Of a stretch of 50,680 nucleotides of DNA, positions 1 to 10,619 are shown piece by piece. Position 1 is the first letter of the stretch; every line of letters begins with the position of its first letter. Source of the DNA: Condylostoma magnum (taxonomy: Eukaryota > Ciliophora > Heterotrichea > Heterotrichida > Condylostomatidae); assembly GCA_920105805.1 (NCBI GenBank), contig CAKKTI010000098.1:7618-58297 (forward strand), read 5' to 3'. Below the pieces are notes generated by a model, which was given only the letters and a program-made list of their open reading frames with translations, was not told where the DNA came from and ran no database searches. The position numbers and the translations under genes are program-made.

Positions 1-690
1 AGACAAATAGGAAAGCACAACTATGTAGTATATACAGTAAATATTTCAAAAGACACTGTTATTTCCGGTGGCTGGGATAGAAGAGTTCTTATATGAGATT
101 TATCAAATCCTATGAATAATAGACAAATAGGAAAGCACAACTATGTAGTATATACAGTAAATATTTCAAAAGACACTGTTATTTCCGGTGGCTGGGATAG
201 AAGAGTTCTTATATGAGATATACAAAATCATAAAAATTATAGGGAACTAGGATAACATAGCAAGTACGTTAGAAGTGTATGCATTCAAGATAATATTGCT
301 ATATCAGGTTGTGACGATAAAATGTTAAAATTATGAGATTTGACAGATTCTAGTAATAATAGATTTATATAAATGCATGATAGAGAAATAAACTCTGTTT
401 GTATATAAGATCATTTGGTTATATCAGGTAGTGATGATTATTCAGTTAAATTATGAGATTTGCAAGACCCAAGAAACAATCGATAATTGGGGCAGCATAG
501 TAATTATGTATTAGGTGTATGCATTGTAGGAAATATTGTAATATCAGGAGGATTTGATAAAACTGTAAAATTATGAGATTTATTAGATTAAAGCAATAAC
601 AGAGATATATTCTAATCGTAAAATAGAATATTATCCGTGGCTTTTGACGGATAGATTATAATAACAGGAGAAGGAAGTGGTATCCACAAA
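1..690 (+). repeat. In-frame tandem array of 120-nt WD40-coding units
   Basis: Units start at 1, 121, 241, 361, 481 and 601. Bases 1-99 and 121-219 are identical, whereas later units have diverged at many positions. The 120-nt register is kept without indels across the array. The array may extend left of the window. Confidence 0.85.
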
Positions 691-1546
691 GTAAAAAAAT
701 ACAATATTATAAAATTATCAATTAGTTAGTATATTAAATCATAATATGTAAAAAGTTAAAAAGCTAAAAGGATAGTAAAAAATCCAGAAATACCAGAAAC
801 TTTTAGACGAATAATTGAATAAATTAGGACTAAACATGAGAGATGCTATATACTAAAATGAATAAGAAAGTCTTAAAACATTTAGAATGTAGATAAGGCC
901 ATTATATAAAACTATTGAATCTTAATAACAGGAATTAATTAACTAAAAGAAGAAATATTAATTAAACAACTAAGTAAGCTATTTAAGAAAAACAATAGAA
1001 GAAATGAAAAACTAACTAAGTGATTTAACTACTATGGCATAATATTACAAGGATAATTGGCAAAAAGAAAAGCTTAAAAACTACGATATTCAATAACAAA
1101 ACGACTAATTAACCCAAGAAATTGCAATAATAAAACAAAAACTAGTACAAACACCTTAGCACGATTTAAAACCAATCAAAAGTGAGTAAAGGACCCTAAA
1201 ATCTCCCCCAACTCCTCAAATCTCAGACTATATTCCTAATTCCAGACTCGGCTTTACACTAATCTAACTCTACGATAAATTCCACACTAACAAATCTAAC
1301 CTTCTAAGCTAAATCGAGAACCTTTTTGCCTAGTAGTTATCCCGGTACGGCCAACTACTAAAATCCTATAAGTAAAAATACGATAAACAATGCAAACTAA
1401 AAAGATCTAACTAAAGAGCACTTTCCCAGAACTCCAAGATTTCAATTTTCAGTTAGATTCCATCATCCAGATAAAGACACTTCCCCTCAAGCTTACTAAC
1501 CAACTCTAGCTCCCCTATTAAATCAATTAACACATCATTTCTATAA
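1..1546 (+). CDS. WD40-repeat protein with C-terminal coiled coil (5' end outside window)
   Basis: Frame 1 gives six consecutive units of exactly 40 codons (starting at 1, 121, 241, 361, 481 and 601), each with the WD40 pattern of an early GxH, then VISGGxD and a closing IWDL or LWDL; the W of WD is always TGA. After a 16-nt intron (748-763) frame 2 continues into a Gln- and Lys-rich coiled coil (LLDEQLNKLGLNMRDA, then RKTIEEMKNQLSDL) and a Ser/Pro-rich tail. No start codon is visible, so the N-terminus lies outside. I place the stop at TAA 1544-1546, because the convergent kinase ends at 1554; the TAG at 1559 is an alternative. WD40 propellers are usually scaffolds, and WD40 plus coiled coil is common in ciliary and basal-body proteins. 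The specific function is not recognisable. Units 1 and 2 are almost identical, which suggests recent unit duplication. Confidence 0.75.
748..763 (+). other. 16-nt spliceosomal intron (predicted)
   Basis: GTAAAAAGTTAAAAAG starts with GT, ends with AG, and its removal joins WD40 frame 1 (ends IKSQY) to coiled-coil frame 2 (LKGQQKIQKYQKLLDEQ). The length matches the 15-16 nt introns known from heterotrich ciliates. The frames and the motif are seen; splicing is inferred. Confidence 0.7.
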
Positions 1547-1553
1547 TACAAAA

Positions 1554-2540
1554 TCAAGTAGAATCTAAACTACCCTGCTTTGCAATTGCTGATAAACGAC
1601 TAGCGGCCAGTGCTGTATTTCCGTACTTCCTGAATCTTCTTCTAGCATTGAATTCCCTTACTCTCTCTACTACGTCTGGCAGACTTACTTGCGGGGTTGA
1701 ATCACCTGTTACTCATTCATGGTTTAAAATCTAATCTGCTAAGAATCTTTGCTTAGGATTAACTGTTAAGCAACCTCTGATTAGATCTTTGGCTTGGTCT
1801 GATATCTCGTCCCAGTAAGGCGAAGGAAAGGAGTACTCCCCTCGACGGATCATTTCAAAGAGAACTGCATTGTTGTCTTCTGCGAAGGGAGGGAAACCGC
1901 AGAGGAGGATGTAGATAATTACTCCTAGGCTTCAGAAATCTACTTCAAGGCCGTAGCCTTGGCCATTCAGGATTTCAGGGGCTACATAGCCTGGAGTACC
2001 GCATGCTGTGTTCATGGAGTTTCCGTCGTAAAATCGAGCTAGTCCAAAATCTGAAATCTTTATAATAGAACCATATCCCATTGTACTATAAAGTAAATTT
2101 TCAGGCTTGAGATCACGATGCACGATTCCCATATCATGACAATACTTAATTGCATCTACTATAGGCTTAATTACCTCAGTTGCTTCCTTTTCTGAATAAT
2201 GGTCCTTTTCCACTATCTAATTTTAAGTTACCCTATCAAAGAGCTCCCCTCCTTTCATTATTTCCATAATTATAAAGATCTATCGAGGCTCGTCAAATAT
2301 TTCTAAGGTTTTCACTATGTTTGGATGATCTACTTGATACAAGATCTCTATTTCTAATCTAAGATTGTTAATTTCTTCCGGAGATAATTTTTATTTGTTT
2401 ACAATTTTTACAGCAAAGGATTCACCTGTATTACGTTTTATTACTTTTCTAACAAGTCCAAAACTTCCTTCGCCTATTTTTTCTTGGAATTAGTAAAAGT
2501 TTTTGACAGACTAGCTTTTCTTCTCAACTCTTCTGTACAT
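1554..2540 (-). CDS. CaMK/CDPK-type serine/threonine protein kinase
   Basis: A 328-residue kinase that phosphorylates Ser/Thr using ATP. Motifs in order: glycine loop IGEGSFGLV (residues 22-30), ATP lysine in FAVKIVNK (K45), catalytic HRDLKPEN (141-148), DFG (164-166), APE (187-189) and VDFWSLGVI, where W is TGA. Everything needed for catalysis is present. The C-terminal stretch with EFNARRRFRK resembles the autoinhibitory region of Ca/calmodulin-dependent kinases. No EF-hands follow, so it is CaMK-like rather than a full CDPK. TAA or TAG codes Gln at several sites. The stop is taken as TGA 1554-1556. It converges on the WD40 gene with only 7 nt between stop codons. The ATG at 2540 gives a short natural leader before the kinase domain. 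Confidence 0.9.
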
Positions 2541-2831
2541 TTTTAAGATAATAGATGTGGTATTCTAGAGTGAAGCTTATATAGTTGATAAATTTATATA
2601 AGTTATAAATATATATTAAGTTTTGCGATATAAAATTTAGGTGTTTATTAGAAACTGTAATAATTGAAGGTAAATGATAACTGTGTTTTATAATATGCTT
2701 ATGATATCACCCCATTATGTGTTTCTATTATAATAGCTCAGTTTTTAAATCTTATAACTAAATTTCCTATAAAAGCCTAGTAATTCTTAACTTTTATTTA
2801 AATTCAAAGCACTTTTATATGGAAAATAATT

Positions 2832-4602
2832 TTAAAAGTAGTCTAATCGAGGGTGCTTCTTACACTTTTTTTCTTTATTGCTCCTCCTGGTCCTCTTAAC
2901 AACCTTTTACTAAGGTGATTTCTCTACTCCCTTAGCAATATTATTAAGCCCTATTTAACTTATTTTTTAAGCTAATTTGAGAGCTTATTATGCCTCCTGT
3001 ATTGAAAGATCAGATAGTCTCGCAATATGATAATTATCCTTACTTGTTTATCTCCCTTCCTAACGCCTTTTTCTACTTTTTTAGCTCTATAAAAAAATCA
3101 GAGCTCTATCTCTAGACCCCTCTGGACTTTCATCGCTTCTCATAGAAATAAGAATTGAATTTAATTCTTCCATTTTATACTTATCCTTACTATTTTACAT
3201 TCTTTCCTCGCTTCCGGGCATATCTTTCTTGTAAAAATGCTGTAATATCAGGGGCTCCTATTAACAAAGATAGAGCTTTATTGGACTTAAAGTTGTAATC
3301 GGTAGTTGGTCTAGTTAATTAGAAATGGGGTAGAAGTCTTTCTTAGCTGAATGAGTGGTTAAACCCTTTGGAGGATACGGATATATTAGTTGATTTAGAA
3401 TTCTCCTTTTTAAGCGAATTTAATGATTAGTTTTGCAGTTTTTACACAGTTCTATTATGTCTTTCCTTAAGTTTTCTAGGATTTTATATTTAATAAAACT
3501 CAAATTTGTTGGAATTTCTGTTGGCCTTGGCTGGAGATCCACTTAGCTTTGATTTCTTTATGTTTTGCATATAGCACTTTGTACATACAAGGGTTTTTTT
3601 GCTTAGAAATATAGGGTTTTATATTAATGCATGGTATTGGGTAAAAGTTATCTTAGGATGTAAAGTTTGGAATATTTTTGGTATATAATTATCACATTTT
3701 CTATCAACCATGTACTAATAGCCAATCTCATGCATTCTGTCTCATTCCCTTGAATTTCCACAACCTTTGCATAATATTTCCTTTTTTAAAGTAACTGGCT
3801 TTGTCTTAAGAATGCTAAATCTATTAGGGTTTATGTTCAAAGGTAGTTGCATTTTAGAGTCAATTTACAGTATATGATTTCCTCTGGGATTAGACTGCCT
3901 TATAGAAGTTGCTCTTAAGAAGTAAAGTTTGTTACTAAAATGCTGTTTAAATTGCAATACCATTCTTGATATTTAAATACGATTTCCAGTTACTTCAGTT
4001 ATATGCTTTACTATATCATCCCCACTCTTCTTTAACAAATATTACAGCTTTTTACCTTGGACCTTTTGCTGCTTCACATGTATATGCTTCCCTTCATTAG
4101 TAAAAGCTCGTTCGTATAAGTCGAAGTGCGGGTTGTATAGGTTCTGTTTGTTTTCAATATATTCGAATACTTATATCTACGGAGTTCATATTAACTGAAA
4201 CATTGAGTTATAGTCGTTTTTAGGATCAATAAACTTTTGTAGAACTCCGTCCTAGTTTTTCTTTCTGTAATGTAAAAAGTGATGGAATTTTTCTTTGTTC
4301 AAATATTCAACCCTGAATTCACCCTTGATATCAGTTAGATAAGTATAAGTTGCTATTATTCCAGAAACTGATATTTGTTTTTAAAATCCTATTTGAATAT
4401 TAGGAGTTGTAAGCTTATCTTTGCTTTTACGTCTTATTGTTCCGTCAAGACTAGTAAAAAATCAGGACCTTGGTTGCTGGTGCTTGTATATTACGGTATC
4501 TGGGATGCTGAAGGTGTTGAATCCTAGGCTATGTTTTGTTTTTAGTCATAGAAGATTGTAAATTTAGTAAATTAAACCATCTCCTTCTAGGTTGTATGCC
4601 AT
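2832..4602 (-). CDS. Unrecognised protein with CxxC pairs and basic C-terminus
   Basis: From ATG 4602 one frame runs through a globular region containing FTSLDGTIRRKSKD, RVEYLNKEKFHHFLHYRK, WTPQIQVFEYIENKQNLYN and DLYERAFTNEGKHIHV, then CKGC and CTKC pairs near 3790 and 3570. From about 3550 a second frame carries on with LCKNCKTNHQIRLKRRIL, a helical stretch and a Lys/Arg-rich tail (KVVKRTRRSNKEKKCKK) ending at TAA 2832. The three CxxC pairs suggest a zinc-binding module; the basic tail suggests a nuclear or nucleic-acid-binding protein. The frame change at about 3530-3600 probably marks a tiny intron, but I found no clear 16-nt candidate. I do not recognise the family. In-frame TGA codes W in SREWDRMHE and RSWFF. 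Base and codon use match the neighbours. Confidence 0.6.
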
Positions 4603-5365
4603 ATAATAAAAATTACTTATTTCTTAATAACTTTTATATGTTTGTATTATTGTGATTTTATTAGAATTAATTTGATATTAGATAGGATTGTTACACATAA
4701 AATTAATCAAATGTAGAATCATAAGTATACTAAAGACTTTCAATTTCTCAAAATTAATCGTAGTTTTAAGTTTAAAATATGAATTAAGCATTTAAATCTC
4801 TTTTCAATACACTTACTTTCTGTCCAATAATATTAAGTATTAGAAATACCAGGAAATTTATATATAAATCAAAACTAAAATCGAATACTCCGACCTTAGA
4901 GCTTTTAAAAGTCAGTATAAATATGTTATAGAGTAAACAATACTAAAGGGATAAAAATTGAAATCAATTATTTAAAATATTCCTCATAAGTTTAATATTG
5001 ATATATTTGGCAGAGCTTAAATTAAAAGCATCTTCTGTTTTTCTAATTTTTAAACTCTGGTATAAAACTAAAATTATTTAATTAATATACATATATAGAT
5101 TTTAATTATAATGTCTAATATATAGCCCTATGTACATAATTATTTTAGTATATCTTGGTTAAATGGTTGTTCATTTCTTGTATGTTACATTTCAAAGGAT
5201 TTTTATAGTCATTTTTATTATTTTGCAGATGAAATATGATACATTAAAGACCATTTTGTAATAAATAGCATAATTTAATTATTTTTATGCTGTAATCATT
5301 TTACACAGATTTATTCTATGCTTTATAAACCATTTGATTAATTATAACTTGATTATCTAACTAAA
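4603..5365. other. AT-rich intergenic region
   Basis: About 760 nt between two minus-strand genes. It should contain the promoter of the CxxC gene near 4603 and the 3' end of the zinc-finger gene near 5365. I found no protein-like frame under the ambiguous code and no RNA gene. Confidence 0.6.
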
Positions 5366-7048
5366 TCAATCACTAATCTCTATAATCTCAACATCATTCG
5401 ATTAATTCAAAGGTTAAGGAGATACTAAGGAATGTAAAAATTGATTATCTACATTATGCTTAAGTAAACCTTCTTCATTTCTAAATTTAATTTAACACAT
5501 TTTACATTCAAATTCCTTATTGGGTAAATAATGCTATAAGATATGTTAATTTAGCATAGCTTCACTATTAAATTACATTTTACAAATTATACAAGTATAG
5601 TTTAGTACTGTTTAATTTACCACAGTTGATTCAATTTATTACTTCTGCATCTACCAGCCTGTTACTTTTTAACAGTTTGATTGATTCCAAGCACATATTC
5701 AGCAATCAGCTTATTAATCTTACATAGGTAAATTATTTTAACCAATAAGCTGTGAGTTTGCATCTGAAAAATTCAAGCAAATTTTACATAATAATGTGTT
5801 CTTAATATGATGATTAACTATATGATTCCTTAGCTTTTAGTTTAATTGTAGAGTTTAAAGACAAATTGAGCAGTTGAGGATTTTAAAATCTGCGTGATTT
5901 TGTAAATGGTTATTTAAATCAAGTTCTTTGCTAAATTTTTAAGTACATATTTCACATTAGAGCCATTAGCTAGTCTAATGAGATTAAATATGCTCTTGAA
6001 GTTTATGGCTGTTTGGAAACATTTACTAACAAACGTCGCAAGAGTACAGTTGGCTTTATTTTCTTTGTATATACTTCATAGCTGATTTTATTTATGTTTG
6101 CTAATTAATGCTATTACTCTATACCAGTGTTTATTAATCAGCATTCTGTTGTTACATATTAGAATTTACTTAACATGAAAAATCTTTTTTCCTAGTATTC
6201 ATTTCAGTTGGGTTTCTATGAGTATTACTTACATACTAATCATGGCTTTCCCAATTTTGAAATTACTTATCGCAGATTTTGCAGTAAATGAATAATCTTT
6301 CAGCATAAGAACCTATGTTGCCCTATGTTTATTATATTTAGTTATACTACTTATGACTGATTCTATGCTATTTCAAATGCTTCTATTCGTTAAAAACTTT
6401 AGAGCAAATATTACATTTGAATGTTTTTGTTTTTTAATGCTGAAATTAATGATTAGTAAGAGTTTTTTAGTTTAAGAATTTCTTACCACATACTTTACAC
6501 TCAAATAATCCTCTAAAATGCGCTCTCTTATGAATTATAAGAGCAGATTAGGTTTAAAAGTATTATGTACATATGTCACAGTAATTGGCTCCCTTTTTAT
6601 TTTAATCAGCTGATGTACAACTATGCTTTTATCCGGCATTTAACTTATTTTTGCATATTTCAGATTCATTTTATTAATTCCAAACATAGCTTATACTTTG
6701 AGTTTATACAAGTTTTTATAATTAATCTGCATGCATTACTTGGTGAATTTTCAGTTATTTTAAGTTTTTTAGTACTTTTTAGCAACATACGCATTTGTAC
6801 GGACTTGATTCTGTATTTGATCATTAATTATACCGTGAATTTTCCTAAGTGCTTTATTATACTATTTATTAGTAGGATGCATTAGCAACTAACTGATAAT
6901 TAATTTATTATTGGCTGATTATTTACTATGAATTAATTGCCTACAGTTAGCTTTCAGCTAACTAGTTATTTCCTTATCTACATAAAATTTACTACTGTCC
7001 AAATTAGTAATTAGCAATCTACTGAAAGAACTATTACTATTCTGCCAT
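5366..7048 (-). CDS. Multi-C2H2 zinc-finger protein
   Basis: A single 560-residue frame from ATG 7048 to TGA 5366 once TAA and TAG are read as Gln. The first ~85 residues are Gln/Asn-rich (MAEQQQFFQQIANYQFG). Then come about nine or ten C2H2 fingers, for example YKCVCCQKVLKNLKQLKIH, FECKVCGKKFLNQKTLTNH, FKCNICSKVFNEQKHLKQH, YSCDVCQQMFPNSHKLQEH, LQCEICTQKFSKELDLNNH, YTCIICKMQFNSEAMLNQH and FECKMCQIKF. One is degenerate (CKICDKQFQNWESHDQ) and one lacks the usual histidines (CKICLNFSDANSQL). C2H2 arrays normally bind DNA or RNA in the nucleus, so a transcription regulator is likely, but the target cannot be told. The TGA stop is supported by the acidic end VEIIEISD. Linkers are irregular, unlike animal KRAB-type arrays. 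Confidence 0.85.
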
Positions 7049-7343
7049 ATATTTTATACAATTTTCCGTATAAAACAGCTTACATAACAAACTATTACAA
7101 TAACCATACACAAATCAACGCATTTTAAAACATTTATAAAAGCATATGAGAAAAAACTAATCTCAACGTAAGAATTACATTGTTACATTTTAAGACCAAT
7201 TTTAACATTCTGAGAAAACGATGTCCTAGCATAGCACACACAAATCATCTAATAATACATGCTTATAAAACTTATCCCCATCTGATTAAATTTCAACACG
7301 AGGATCAAACCATAGATAATACTCAACTGCAACAAGGAAAATA

Positions 7344-8544
7344 ATGAGAAGAGTTATTGGGGATAGATGACTTACTAACTAAAAAGCTGAGCTTTCATTG
7401 CCCTCGGATGATGATAGCAGTTATAAATAAGGTATTTAAAAGTACAGTAGCAGATTAATTCCTTTAAAAAGTTTAAAATGATAGGCTGGATTAGTCTAAA
7501 AGAATCAAAAGTAGTTTGCATTTAGGCTGAAAAGTGCTGAAAGATTATTTAGTCATCACCTTCCTAGCAATATACGGAAAAAGGGCACAAGGAGAATAAT
7601 TCGTAATAGATTAGTGTAAAATAAATATGTAAGGGCACTTGATATAATCACACTAAATTTCTTAACTTTAGGAAAGCATTCTTTAACTCAGAGACTAATT
7701 AAGCTAATTAAAACGAGAATCTGATAAATAAATACAAAATGAATAGTAAAATCTATAGGAAAAATAACTACAGATGCAAAAGAATGTATAAGAATTAGAA
7801 ATAAAGCTAATTCAAGGGAAATAGCAACTAGATATTACTATAAAGTAGAATAAATTGATATAAGATAAAAACTAACGAATGTAAGAAATGAATCAACAGC
7901 TTTAAAACTCGATTTAAATGTATTAAGTCAAACAGTCGTAAGAGAGTGAGTATCCAGAGGCAGAATTAAGTATAGCTAAAGAGTAAATATCTAATTTAAA
8001 ATTTAGCTTGAAAAAGGAAAGAAATGCTTTTAGAGAAGAAGAAAAAAAATAATAATAGACAATTGACAAAAAACTATAAATTCAAGAGTAATCTTTAATA
8101 CAAATTGAAGAAATATAATAAGAATTAGATAAAGTACGATTGGACTTGAAGTATTACAGAGACTAGATTGATCAGATACAAAGCTTTGATAAAAACTATG
8201 TTGAGTAATAAAACATCATTGACTTATCAGAAAACATTGAATTTAAGTAAAAATTGATTGAAAATTTGGTGTCGTAAAAGGCTTAATTAAAACTGTAACT
8301 AGAAACACTAAAACAAAGCATAGGCTAGTCAAATTAGCTAGGCGTAGCCTTTAATAATAGAGTTCCTTTATCCTATTTAGAATGTGCTTAGTAAAGCAGT
8401 ATTATAAAATGAGTTTTACAAGGAATAGATGAAGGATGGTAAGAAATTACAGAGACAATGAATGAAATACCTCTGATACGCCTTGGAATGATTATTTATG
8501 TTTTTACGCTGCATCTTTGGGGTATTTTTTATGTTCTATCTTAG
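7344..8544 (+). CDS. Golgin-84-like coiled-coil protein with C-terminal membrane anchor
   Basis: A long coiled coil (SQLQESILQLRDQLSQLKRE onward, to about 8370) followed by a short linker and a C-terminal segment RLGMIIYVFTLHLWGIFYVL ending at TAG TAA (8542). The Arg-flanked anchor with YxxxLHLW is the signature of golgin-84 (GOLGA5) and its plant homologues, tail-anchored Golgi tethers. The ATG at 7344 opens a basic N-terminal region in one frame; the coiled coil lies in the next frame. A 16-nt GT-AG segment at 7552-7567 (GTCATCACCTTCCTAG) would join them, but its GTC start is less convincing than the other introns here. Divergent from the zinc-finger gene (295 nt); convergent with HSP10 (109 nt). 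Role inferred: tethering vesicles at Golgi rims. Confidence 0.7.
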
Positions 8545-8653
8545 TAAAATTATTTCAATAATTTTGTTTAATTACAACTAGCAAAATCTTAATGAATATA
8601 GGGACATATAACGACATTTATATAAAATTTTATTATTCTAGAAAGATCTAAAC

Positions 8654-8947
8654 CTACTCAACTGTTCCTACGATTTCAGTATCTCTGAATATGTGATACT
8701 TCTAATCATCAATTTCAATTTCCTGTCCTCCATAGCTTGGCAATAGTACCTTATCTCCAGCTTTAACCAATGTTTCTCTGAAATTTCCATCTTCAAGAAT
8801 TCCTGGACCTGTTGCTATAACATTTGCGATTTAAACATCATTGTTTTTTGTTTCTGGTAGGATAATACCTCCTGGAGTTTATGTTGGCACTTCGACTTTT
8901 TGAACCATCACTCTGTTAAGTAGAGGTAAAAGTCTTCTAAAGGACAT
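8654..8947 (-). CDS. HSPE1: Mitochondrial co-chaperonin HSP10 (GroES family)
   Basis: A 97-residue protein, the normal length for Cpn10. Visible family blocks: RLLPLLNRVMVQKVEV, the mobile-loop region TPGGIILPE, ANVIATGPG, VKAGDKVLLPSYGG and the terminal YHIFRDTEIVGTVE. HSP10 caps the HSP60 ring and helps fold matrix proteins. No cleavable presequence is obvious; eukaryotic HSP10 often keeps its N-terminus as an uncleaved signal. The stop TAG at 8654 falls exactly where Cpn10 proteins end, and reading it as Gln would add an unrelated AT-rich tail, so this gene is good evidence that TAG can terminate. Divergent from the 9029 gene with 81 nt between starts. Confidence 0.93.
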
Positions 8948-9028
8948 TTATATTTTATTAGTCGAATAAGCGATAGAAATGATTTCTATATGAATAAACT
9001 GAAAATAGCATTAATAATTTAACCCAAA

Positions 9029-9514
9029 ATGTATAGTTTATTTCTTCACGAGAAAAGAAATAAGAAAATTTAGCCAATCAACTTCAAAAGCAAATTAAAC
9101 AATTAATTAGTGAGACGGTACAATAAGAAACTAAACAATTAAGTTCTATCTTAGTATGAAGAAACAAAATAATGAAGTAGGAGAAAATTTATTTCCAGAA
9201 CACCAGTTCCAAGAATTAAAAGTAAATCAAATAGTCCTACTAACTTTAAACTAAATGCTCTCAATACAATACAACCAAGAATTAAAAGGAATCAGTTGAA
9301 ATCAATAATGCTTGATATACACTCAACAATGAGATAACCATATGAGTATCAATTTTAAGAAGTTTAAAAGAAATAGGAAAAATTAGGTAAAATCTTAATT
9401 ATAAGAGAAAAAGATGATCTTTATAGAAGATTCAAGGAAAATAAATCTTAAAAAGTGTATCTTACCTAGGAAGCAATGCGCAGAATATCAAAAAATATTT
9501 TAGACATAATATAA
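9029..9514 (+). CDS. Basic hypothetical protein
   Basis: A 161-residue frame (ATG 9029, TAA 9512-9514) rich in Lys, Arg, Asn and Gln, with SRRKFISRTPVPRIKSKSNS in the middle and a helical, charged C-terminal half (YRRFKENKSQKVYLTQEAM). I recognise no domain. High charge and low complexity fit a small nucleic-acid- or cytoskeleton-binding protein, which is speculation. The stop lies only 2 nt before the ATG of the next gene on the same strand, so either transcription units nearly touch or the true end is slightly earlier. Confidence 0.5.
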
Positions 9515-9516
9515 AA

Positions 9517-10503
9517 ATGGGTTGCTGTTTTGAGAAAGATAAATCTAGGTAGTAGCCTGAGCATAAGCCTAAACAGTAAAAGAAGAAGAAGCCTGCCAAT
9601 AATGTTTCAGAAAGCTAAGTGTATATTAATTTTTCAAGTGTTACGTAGTCAACAAGCCATTATTAATGACTCTAGGATTCAATTATTCCTCAAGACATGA
9701 TATTTGACAAAAATGATCTATAAACTAGCAAATTTAGGAAATTAGGAATGTTTGGATTTCATATGGGAGAATGGAAACGACAGAATCTTACTATAATTAT
9801 ACAAAAGTTTAATAAACAAATGATTAAAGAAAATAAACTGACATTATTTCTAAGATCTGTAGCTAATTTACTCTTACTGAAACATCCAGGACTGGTATAG
9901 TACTATGGAGTTTTTGAAGATGACGCTCATTTTTACATAGTAATGGAAAACTTTATGGGAGAAAATTTAATATAAAGGTATAAGAGCTACGAGAGATAGC
10001 AGTTAGATTTATTACTTCAAGATTTCACCAATGCAATAGATATTATAATGTATTTGCATGGTTAAAGTTTAGATTTCAACTGTCTGCATAAGAATTCATT
10101 TGTTAAAGATAAAAATGAGGAATTGAAAATGATTGATTTTGGCTTTTAGTATAAATTTTTCGATGCTTAGCCGCTAAGTGAATATGATTGTTATGTTAAA
10201 GAATATGGGGCTCCTGAGGTAGCTTTACACCATAGTTTTCCTGGTAAATGTGATATTTTCAGTTTAGGAGTTATTTTTATTCAGATAATAAATAGCTAGC
10301 ATCCATTTCATACTAGCTTATCGTCTAATGGAATATAGGATAATATCAAAAATGGGAATCCATAATTTTACGGAAGTATCTGGAATGAAATAGGGGACAC
10401 TTTGGCTCATAATATAAAACAAACGCTTAATAAGATTCCAGATAGAAGAATTTCGTTGAGGGAGTTAAGTTCGTATTTAGGCTCAGCAATTTCAGGTAAT
10501 TGA
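9517..10503 (+). CDS. N-acylated kinase-fold protein, predicted pseudokinase
   Basis: A 328-residue protein starting MGCCFEKDK, a strong signal for N-myristoylation at Gly2 and palmitoylation at Cys3/Cys4, so probably bound to plasma or vesicle membrane. A kinase fold follows: KLGMFGFHMGEW replaces the GxGxxG loop; LTIIIQKFNK lacks an evident ATP-binding lysine in the VAIK position; LDFNCLHKNSFV replaces HRDLKPEN with no catalytic Asp; MIDFGFQ (D207) and YGAPEVAL are kept; CDIFSLGVIFIQI matches DVWSLGV. The loss of both loop glycines and HRD Asp predicts no normal phosphotransfer; scaffold or allosteric roles are typical of pseudokinases. The TGA at 10501 ends it after GSAISGN. In-frame TAG/TAA code Gln. 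Tandem with the 9029 gene. Confidence 0.8.
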
Positions 10504-10619
10504 ACAATTTTTGGTATAATTTATAGTACTTCTAGTTATTATTTTAAACATTAAGCAGTATACTAACTTAAAATAAATTATATTTACTCCTTCATTTATC
10601 TATAATTATACCATTTTTA

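Noticed and set aside
6565-6885. 106-residue plus-strand ORF
   Set aside because: Antisense shadow of the C2H2 zinc-finger gene; hydrophobic composition with no family pattern.
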